Shown piece after piece: positions 56,282 through 64,000 of a DNA stretch of 64,000 bases. Within the stretch, counting starts at the first letter, position 1. Each line of letters begins with the position of its first letter. The position numbers were made by a program, and so were the translations under genes. The notes under the pieces are model-generated. The model was not told the origin of the DNA. It was given only the letters and a program-made list of their open reading frames with translations, and searched no databases. The stretch comes from Turritopsis dohrnii (Eukaryota; Cnidaria; Hydrozoa; Anthoathecata; Oceaniidae), in NCBI GenBank assembly GCA_027922465.2, contig BQMF02000366.1, forward strand, positions 248,001 through 312,000, in the 5' to 3' direction.

Positions 56282-59099
56282 AGATCGGGGCTCAAAAATA
56301 CGGTGCAGCGTATCTTGAACATTAAAAATAAACCAGAATTCTGTCATTCAATTTCCTGTATTTTCACTTATCGATACAATGATTGTTTACGTAAACTTGA
56401 ACTATCTGCTGGTAATGGCAATACCTCTTTTGAAATATTTTATACCACTATTATGAATTTAGTAAATCAACATGTGCCTCTCATCAAACTGACCAAGGAA
56501 CAACTTAAATTTTTATCAAAACCCTGGATAACTTCAGGAATTAAGAAGTCTATGTCAACCAGAGATAGGCTTCTCAAACAATTTGTTAAAACTAATGATC
56601 CATCTTTAAAGGGGAATCAAACCCAAAAATTTTTTTTCATTAAGTCCTCTTGTCAAGCCATAATTTTATAAGAAAAAATAGAAAGATTCACTGAAAGTGC
56701 TTTATTCCTTTTTTTCTCTTATTATAAGTTCCTCTACCTTTGTTGAAAAAGTGCACGAAGGAGATTTCGTGATGTACATTACGCTCAACATATTTTTCTG
56801 CTCTCCGTCGTTATGACTTGAGTACCTCGTGTCGAAGAATGGACTGTTTTTCATGTCTTATGTTTATTGCGACAAAAACGGGTGGCGCATATTATTGATA
56901 TCTAAGTTACTTACAGATCGAAAAACAGCAGCAGATAATTAATTTATATACTAAACAAATAGTTTGTTATACGTCTTTTCTCAGAGTGATGAAAATTTAC
57001 ATGAAAATGTTTTTGTTTGGGGGGCTAAAGTTTCATAAACCAACACCCGTCTGACACACACTACGTTTTGAGCTTGCACGTGCATGAATGTTAATCGATC
57101 GATAAAGCCCGTGACAAACTGTCTGAAAATTCTTTTTCCAGATAAACAAAAATCTAATTATTGTCCGTGTAGGACCTACATCACCACTCATGTCCTAATC
57201 TTTCAAAGTAGTGTACCCATGTTGTACGTGGTCGGTAGCTTGTGTAAAGCATTTGTCTAAGAACTAGTAATCTAGAGAAATACTTTTTAGAAATAGACTA
57301 GGCCTTATTAGAAATTCATATTTGTTTATTTTTTTGAATGCTTTTGCAGGAACGACAAAATATGAAGACAGACATGGAACAAAATGAAGATGTAAAAATA
57401 TTTAAAAATACGTTATTTACGGCTTAATAACTTATGTACGTAGGCAAATTTTTGAAATTTTGATGACAGTGTCGATATCTTGTTACAGCCGTTTCCAAAA
57501 CCATTCTGTTCGAAGTGTTTTGAATTCTGGATGTGAAGTGATACACTGAATGTTATCCTGTTTATCATTTAAAGGAGTTGCATTCTCCTGAGAGCATTTA
57601 CATTCAATCAACTTCAAACAGATTTGTTTAGATTTGTTTAGACAGCACCCTAAACTCTTAATTACTTCATCTTCCTCGTCAGTAGTATCAGATATCTTTG
57701 GTGATATTCTGTTTCATTGTTTGCCATCCTTATCACTTCTCTATGATCAAGCGAAACTTAACCGTAATACACGTCATATCACGTGACTACGGCTTCTTGA
57801 ACCTCAGCGCTAATGTTTTTGGGTTCAATTATGACGAATTACGAAGAGAAGGAAGATTATTTTTAGTCTCAAACAAGTTTTATTTTTATTAATTTGATTT
57901 CTTGAATGAATTTACAAAATTTTATCTGAGGGTTTGATTCCCCTTTAAAATCTTCTCTTCACTTACAATACAAGCGTTACAGAAACCAAATTGTCTCATT
58001 GTGTAGAATAAGTAAGAAAAGTTATTATTCTGAGTACTTTAATTCCAATATCAATAACATTAAAAATATCTGGAGAGGAGTGAAAGAAATAATATCTGTT
58101 AGCTCCTCCTCAAATCTCAATTCTTATTCTATATCTGTTAATGGTGATATCACCTCTGACCCTTCCACTGTAGCCAATGCATTCAATGTTTACTTCTCCT
58201 CTGTGGCTGATACTATAAGGGCTTCAACCCCCTATACCTCAAAACATTTTTCTCAATACTTAAAAAACCCTAACCGCTGACGAGGTTGCAAAGCTTATTA
58301 ATTCTTTATCTGATAATAAAGCAAACGGTCCTTATATAGTATTGTAAACAACATTCTTAAACTTCTCCAATTTGAAATCTCACATCCACTACATAAAAAC
58401 TTCAATCTTTCCTTCCCTACTGGTGTTTTTCCTACTCTCTCAACCTCTGCTGTTACTCCTGTTTTCAAAAAGGGATCTCCCCTGGAAGTCTCCAACTACC
58501 GACCAATATCTCTTCTATCTAACATTGCTCTTGTCAAAACCTGCAATGTATTATTCATACATTTAGCCCTCAATCATCAGTTACCTCGTCACATTCAGAG
58601 TATTATCAAATTTTCTAAGCTATCACATGAATTTAATACTAGAGGAAAGTCAATGGGCACTCTATCTAAACCCATAGTCAATACTAAATCCTTCAGAATA
58701 CACTCTATTACCTACCAATTCATTACTTGTTGGAATTTTTTCCAATCTACTTTTAGTCACCTGGAACTAAGCTCCATACCTCTAAGCCAACTAAAAAAAC
58801 CTTGTCAGTGGCTTCTTCATATCACAATATACAAACAATTAGCCTTTTATAATTAATGATAATTAAGCAACTTTTTTTTGTTTTTTTGTATTTTTGTTTG
58901 TTTGTTTGTTTGTTTCATTTTTGTGCTATTGTGTTCTTGCATATTAATGTATGGTTTTGTTGTTTAACTTGTTAAATGTAAATGGTATGATCCATCCCCT
59001 CTGTTTAGATTAGTCTATTGGGATGGTCTCCAGTCAAATTGTATTTTTTTAGCATCTTAGAATTCCTTTTGTTGACAAATAAATATCATTCATTCATTA
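56282..59099 (+). pseudogene. 5'-truncated CR1-like LINE remnant
   Basis: 56303-56610 encodes the end of the endonuclease-RT linker (VPLIKLTKEQLKFLSKPWI). After the inserted element it resumes in frame at 57950 (LHLQYKRYRNQIVSL, NIWRGVKEIISVS, NAFNVYFSSVADTI) to ~58280, then in broken frames through an RT start (NYRPISLLSN near 58490). The 3' end is TAAATATCATTCATTCATT at 59080-59099, the ATTC-type tail of CR1/L2-like LINEs. The RT catalytic region is largely missing or degraded. The element is inactive. Confidence 0.8.
56611..57943. mobile_element. 1333-bp TIR element inside the LINE
   Basis: GGGGAATCAAACCC and GGGTTTGATTCCCC are perfect ends flanked by TTTAAA on both sides (56605-56610 and 57944-57949). 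The duplication could equally be TTAA with TIRs AGGGGAATC, as in piggyBac-like elements. Deleting the element and one TTTAAA restores the LINE reading frame exactly (PSLKSSLHLQ). No transposase is encoded. Confidence 0.88.
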
Positions 59100-59340
59100 A
59101 CGGCAACAGGATCATCGCTCTTGTCGTCAACATTCTCAAATGTGTTTTGACATGTTCCTGTCACGCCTCGCAATCTTTTCTGCCAGTTTACTCATGAATA
59201 TTGATACTTATCGAGCCATCCATCAGATTAGGTTGAAGATTAACGTTCCACGATCAACATAATCATCGTGATTCTTTGTGATTGTACTTTCTTTTCTTCT
59301 CTTTCTCCAATGTAGTTGATAAAATGGATTGAGTTGAATT

Positions 59341-59580
59341 CGGTCAGTGCAAGATTCCATATCGTAAAACCAGATCTAAGAGTAAGTTTATCTAACAATT
59401 TCAGACCATCAAATCTTTATGGTTAAAACCTTGTTACATTTGTTTGGGATGACGAGTATTTGGTCACGTGATGACTCGTTCTTCCAAACACTTTTAAGAG
59501 ACTTTTCACCGAGAAGTTTGAATTGCTAGATAAACATACTCTCAGATCTGGTTTTACGGTATGGAATCTTTCACTGACCG
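59341..59580. mobile_element. 240-bp MITE with 7-bp target duplication
   Basis: The ends CGGTCAGTGCAAGATTCCAT and CACTGACCG in inverted form pair for ~60 bases with few differences. A perfect TTGAATT duplication flanks it (59334-59340 and 59581-59587). A near-hairpin element with no coding capacity. Confidence 0.85.
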
Positions 59581-59745
59581 TTGAATTCGTGTCAGCTGTT
59601 CTAGTTTTGTAACATTTATATCAAAGAATGCCTATATTCATATCTTCCTTCTTTCAACGGGAAATTCGAGAGCCAGACTGAAATTCAATTCAATTCGGAT
59701 ATTTTGTTAAATTTACATTACCTAGTACAGAACAAGAAAAAAATG

Positions 59746-59947
59746 ATGTGAAAACACGCGGCCGCGCCTTTTGCCGCGCCTTTTATCATTGCTTTAAGAA
59801 ATAAAATAAGCAGTAAAATACGCGGCCGCGTCTTTTCTCCGCTTGTTTGACAAAGATATATTGCAGACCAGAAAATAAAACAAGCGGGAAAATAGGCGGC
59901 AAAAAGCGCGGCCGCGTATTATAACTGGCGGCCGCGTGTTTTCACAT
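59746..59947. mobile_element. GC-rich MITE with four NotI sites
   Basis: ATGTGAAAACACGCGGCCGC at the left is matched by its exact reverse complement at the right end. GCGGCCGC occurs four times in ~200 bases, a stark contrast with the AT-rich surroundings. No gene. The target duplication is not clear. Confidence 0.75.
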
Positions 59948-62300
59948 GCGTTTGTAGATAATATGAAAGTAAAGTGTCCGAATCAGCCACGGTACAATAG
60001 CATCATGCCAACTTAAATTCAGTTTTTTTCAGGTCATTGACGACTATTGACAACCATGTCGATCTTGGACTGAAATGAAAAGCGTTCTCAAAACAGCTCG
60101 TGAAGTTCGTTTGTTGTCACCGTCGTTTGGACGGCAACTTTGTTTCAGTTTTTCAGTATAATCGACTACTTGAATGGAATTCCGAGAATTCATTTCATTT
60201 CGAATGGCCGAAGTCTTGACATCTATTCTGATCCTGATGGTGGTGTAATATGTTTTATCTTTCTAAAATGGTTTTTATTCTGCTAAATTGAAGTTTCACA
60301 TAATTTGTTAAATAAAAGGTTGAATAAAGCTTTGGAAAAGTGTGATTGTGGAATCTTTTTTTGTTTATGAATTATATAGTATAGACTGATGTATAATAAT
60401 TACAAGTAAATAATAATCCTTCTTGTCCCTCACACATCCCTGAAACGTTACAGCTTCCTTCGGTCAGCATTGTGCGTTCTGTTCAATATTGCATTCCTGG
60501 TTTGGCGTAGAGTAAGGAGGAAATTCAAGGGTTAAGTTTCTGGCTTAGAGGGTTTGCATTCGGAGTTAGAGTTGGAGATAGAGTTTCAGTTACAGAGCAG
60601 AGGCCAGCAGTGGTCATGTCAGCCTAACATCAGGGACCGCAGAGTAGAATTTTATTTGAAGGGCTGACAATTTAGGGCCAAGAAAATATAAATGGTTAAA
60701 CTGTACTGTTTTTCCTAATTAAGAAGCTCTTTTATGGCCCATAAATACAAGATGTATTGGTGGAATTCATTGAGATGCATAAAAATGATGAGTTTGTTAA
60801 AAATAAAAGTCCAGACTTTATTTACTGAAAATGAGTAAATTGAACGGAACAAAGGAATTAGAAATTATATATTAGATGAAATGTATTATTATTTGCATTA
60901 TAAGTTACACAAGATCATTTTGCATAAATTGTCCAAAATCCATTGTCGTTGTGTATCGCCAAATTGATTTTATCTGTTTGATATTTGTGATGATTCAAAA
61001 TTGTGACACTGTTAAAACGTTCTTGGTTCATTTTGATTCATTCTTGACCTTGTTTTCATTAGTCATACACATGCACATATACTGAAGGGTTTTACTTGTG
61101 GTCCCTGAACATCGGACAATGCAAATCTCTGCCTAGAATTGAATGTGTGCCCAACATTGGTTAGAATATCCTTCTAGTTTAGGTTGAACATCAAATTGAC
61201 ATCACAAAAATAAATTTCAGGTGTTAATAAGTGATGCCATTGAAAACAAAATAAAAACAAAAAGTGTGTGAAAATCATGGAGACCATTTAATTGTTTGTG
61301 AAGGTGATGTTTTGGCATTTTCACAGGAAAATGACTTTATTAATAGCATTTGTATATTTGGTAGATTAGCAGTGTATATAAATGTTATGTGGGCAAGAAT
61401 GCCAGTAATAGACCTCGATAGAAGAATACTCAACTTTTCTGATGTTTAATTAGATGTTTGAAGTAGATCACTTTCAAAGCCCATCAGGAATGATGGAATA
61501 TGGAATTCAGTTATATATTATTCAGTTTCATGGAAGACTGTTTTAAAAAGTTAATTTTGTTTTTTATTCAATTTCATGATTATATAACTGTTAGAAAATA
61601 TATATAAATTCAAAATTCATAAATTCAATAAATTCATAAATTCAATACAGCAATACGGCATTCTAACTGACAGTGATATTAAAAAGATGTTCCAAATTTT
61701 CATTTTAAAAGAGAAAATATAGTTTTTTTCTGAGTTTTTTTAGCAAAACATTTAGGTATTTTTTTGTGCTTGTCATGTTTATGCCTTTTTATGGGGCCAT
61801 CCATGTCTTCTTTATTATGTATGCTTTAAGGTGTGAGTAAGGGAAAAAAACTTGAAAATGAACCTGAAATGGAGCTACGTTTTTACAATTGTTTACAAGG
61901 TTCATTTTCTTTGACTCGTTCTAAAATTTAAAATTTTTAGTTTACCTCAAAATTTTTAACATGGGCGTTTATAGATGTAAATAAACTTTCCAAAAAGGTA
62001 TCAAACTTGATATATATAAACATATTCCTGTCAAATGGATTAATTAAAGAAAAAAACATTGATTTTTTTTGCATCTAAACATTCAAGTAATGAAATAAAC
62101 TTAAGTTCAGTTTTAAGTTTTGAAAACAAATCTAGTGCTATAAATTGCCTACCTCTTATTAATTACATTTTTATGTCCCTAATTCTTTCCGTATTCAGAT
62201 TAACTTGGAAAAAAAGATACTTAGATAGATTTCTGACTTGAAATTTCAGTGTAATAATACTTTAGGTGCATTAATTTCAATTTTAATAGATTTGCTGAAC
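59948..62300. other. No recognisable gene; possible upstream exons of the next gene
   Basis: Several AATAAA signals near 60310-60335, AT-rich stretches and an ATTCATAAATTCAATA repeat at 61605-61650. Small frames such as 61264-61449 have no supporting motif. Non-coding exons of the downstream Cys/His gene could be here but cannot be placed. Confidence 0.4.
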
Positions 62301-62882
62301 ATGAGCAAAATTCCTGGCAGTTTAAGCAGCCTTTCCAAAAAGGTGCCTCGTATAATTTCCACTGGTCATGTACCAAATGATCACATAAGAGATTCTCACT
62401 TGCATACGATGTCTGGCAAGGGACAAAGCAGCTCGAAAAGCAGGGAGAAATACAAAAGCCCTACCTCCCACAGGGAAATTTCTCATACACATTATGAGTT
62501 TTCAAGGAAGGAGCAGAATTTTAAGAAGAGATTGAAAGATACCAATGGAATGTCATCAAGGCTGAATAAACAGTTACGTGAGATTGTAAGAACTGAACAT
62601 CACCATATTATCATTAAAGAAAGAGACTCTGATGGAAATTATAGCTTTGTGCAATGGTGTCCCAAATACATTGAACCACATATTCAGAAGCATGCACCTG
62701 GAGGCAAGGCTTTACTTCATCACAGGTGTCGTGCTTGTGGCAGTATTTGCCTTCATTTATTAGGGAAGTATGGAAGTAGCAATCGAAAATGTTTAGCTTG
62801 TGTCGCATATGAGCATGGATGGGATAAAAAGGACGTCCCTGAATGGTATTTTCATAGACATAGATGTAAATATTGTAAATAG
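62301..62882 (+). CDS. Cys/His-rich protein of unknown family, 193 aa
   Basis: ATG 62301 to TAG 62880-62882; a plausible acceptor (ttttaatag, 62289) just upstream suggests that this is the last exon of a spliced gene. The N-terminal ~100 residues are polar and basic (GKGQSSSKSREKYKSP), probably disordered. Residues ~105-193 are compact and Cys/His-rich: QWCPKYIEPHIQKH, HHRCRACGSICLHLLGKYG, RKCLACVAYEHGW, HRHRCKYCK. Repeated CxxC pairs and nearby His suggest two zinc sites ending exactly at the C terminus. I do not know the family. Clean frame, no stops, and an AATAAA near 63400 support a real gene. Confidence 0.6.
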   Translation: MSKIPGSLSSLSKKVPRIISTGHVPNDHIRDSHLHTMSGKGQSSSKSREKYKSPTSHREISHTHYEFSRKEQNFKKRLKDTNGMSSRLNKQLREIVRTEHHHIIIKERDSDGNYSFVQWCPKYIEPHIQKHAPGGKALLHHRCRACGSICLHLLGKYGSSNRKCLACVAYEHGWDKKDVPEWYFHRHRCKYCK

Positions 62883-64000
62883 TTTTTGGTATTTAAAGTG
62901 TTAAGCCTGCAACAACACTTCATCTCCAAAACCACAAATGAACTAGTGAAACAAATCCTTTTTCTCTCTTCAGTAAATTGATGCTGAGTAATGTATGGAA
63001 AACTAGAACAGAAAACCCTGAGTCTATGAAAAATGAAGATACTGTTTGTTGGCATGAATTTATTTATGTGCATATTAATTAATTTATTTGTTTGTTTGTT
63101 TTTACCATTTTGTTGTTAACTTTAAGGTTCGTAGCAACTAAATGGTTTTCTCCAAAATTTAATTCCCACAATGTGCAGATTTTTTCATTTTAAAGCAACT
63201 GCAAAATTTACTTATTTCATTTATTTTCTTATCCTTTATTCATGTTATCAAGCTCAGAAAAAAACATAATATAGGTGGTCTTCTTTCTTTAAAGGTTTTG
63301 AAGTATTATGAAGGCTATTTCCCAAGTTTGAATTTAGTTTCTGCCAAATGAAGGATTGTGAGCTGCTCCACAATTCAATTTTGAATTTTGATATTATCAA
63401 TAAAATGGAAGTCAATGAACTCATACTGCATTGTTCTCACTTAAATTGAACTTTTATTTTATTATTAAGTAATTGTAAGACCTATGTCCTAAATAACGTG
63501 TTCAAGTTCTGCAGCTTTTTATTCAACTTGAAAACGAGTTCCAGGCTTCTTATAGATTCGTTTTAGAGATGCTTTTTTTTCACAAGGCAGAATTTTTTTT
63601 CGGTCTCAGCCGATAAACTTTTGCCAATTTATTCGCAGATGAGAAAAAAATTTTCTCATAAATTTTTTTGTTTGAGGTTGACCCTTATCAAGGTTGCCTT
63701 CTACTCGTTACATTTTTAACCAACGAAAAAATAGCTGAAGCAAAGTTGACATTCATTTTATTATTATTTATTATTTTTCTTTATTTAATCTCGGTAAAAT
63801 ATTTGCAAAGGCACAATGATAAATATTGACCTATTTACACCTATTTATGACAAACTGCATATACGATTCTATAAACATGCTTTTTGTAACACGACTGCAT
63901 CTGCCGATTTTCCACTTTGAGGAAAGGTAGAAAATATATTCATTAGTTTCCATGTTTTTTAGTTGTTGTTTCTTTCTATATTCAGAACAATTCAATCCAC
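62883..64000. other. 3' UTR and downstream sequence, no gene seen
   Basis: Contains a (TTTG)n run near 63085, a polyadenylation-type AATAAA near 63400 and a possible decayed inverted repeat around 63590-63660 (AATTTTTTTTCGG / TGAGAAAAAAATTTTCTCA). No supported coding sequence. Confidence 0.5.

Noticed and set aside
56611..57943. Coding capacity inside the element in the LINE
   Set aside because: Only short unsupported frames (for example 57698-57892); no transposase motif.
61264..61449. 61-codon frame upstream of the Cys/His-rich gene as an exon
   Set aside because: No convincing acceptor/donor pair or protein motif; left unannotated.

Overview
The window looks like nuclear DNA of an animal, most probably a cnidarian. 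It is AT-rich, its genes are split by many short to medium spliceosomal introns, and it is crowded with transposable elements. Families seen are Penelope-like (PLE), BEL/Pao LTR, CR1-like LINE, KDZ, Crypton-like tyrosine recombinase, THAP, and many MITE-like inverted repeats. Nothing bacterial was seen: no operons, tRNA, rRNA or CRISPR. The species cannot be named from the sequence alone.

Layout. 1-7035 is a near-perfect palindrome with arms of at least 3.33 kb around a 373-base spacer; each arm carries one Penelope-like RT/GIY-YIG gene broken by two TAG codons. 7027-8332 holds the last five exons of a gene for an EGF-type single-pass membrane protein. 9621-30906 is bounded by ~120-bp inverted repeats. 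It holds three multi-exon genes whose splice phases all fit and whose frames stay open: a pseudokinase (+, 6 exons, 492 aa), a homeodomain-like/HMG-like/chromodomain protein (-, 7 exons, 428 aa) and a complete KDZ transposase (-, 15 exons, 873 aa). I read this as one ~21.3-kb KDZ transposon with passenger genes. 30908-31276 is the tail of an RVE-type integrase gene, cut at the edge of the right inverted repeat. 31845-33986 is a zinc-ribbon/HECT ubiquitin ligase gene with two offsetting frameshifts.

34.1-37.4 kb is mostly non-coding. 37.4-44.9 kb holds two diverged copies of a C2H2 / tyrosine recombinase / Myb gene (copy 1 with two stops, copy 2 with one), with a deleted second Penelope-like element flanked by direct repeats between them. 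45.0-46.8 kb is a satellite-like block of TGTGATA motifs with ~456-bp higher-order repeats. A 1.7-kb THAP element sits in it, and a second near-identical copy has inserted into that element in the opposite orientation; both insertions show perfect 7-bp target duplications. 50.3-51.5 kb holds a small ORF with SUMO-interaction-like motifs and another TIR element with a 7-bp duplication. 52500-56276 is an internally deleted BEL/Pao retrotransposon with intact LTRs and a 5-bp duplication. 56.3-59.1 kb is a degenerate LINE split by a 1.33-kb TIR element whose removal restores the LINE frame exactly. 59.3-60 kb holds two more MITEs, one with four NotI sites. 62301-62882 is an unrecognised Cys/His-rich gene.

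The most notable item is the 21-kb KDZ element: an intact transposase between matching inverted repeats with a catalytically dead kinase-like protein and a chromatin/DNA-reader-type protein, suggesting that the transposon carries its own regulatory or targeting factors.
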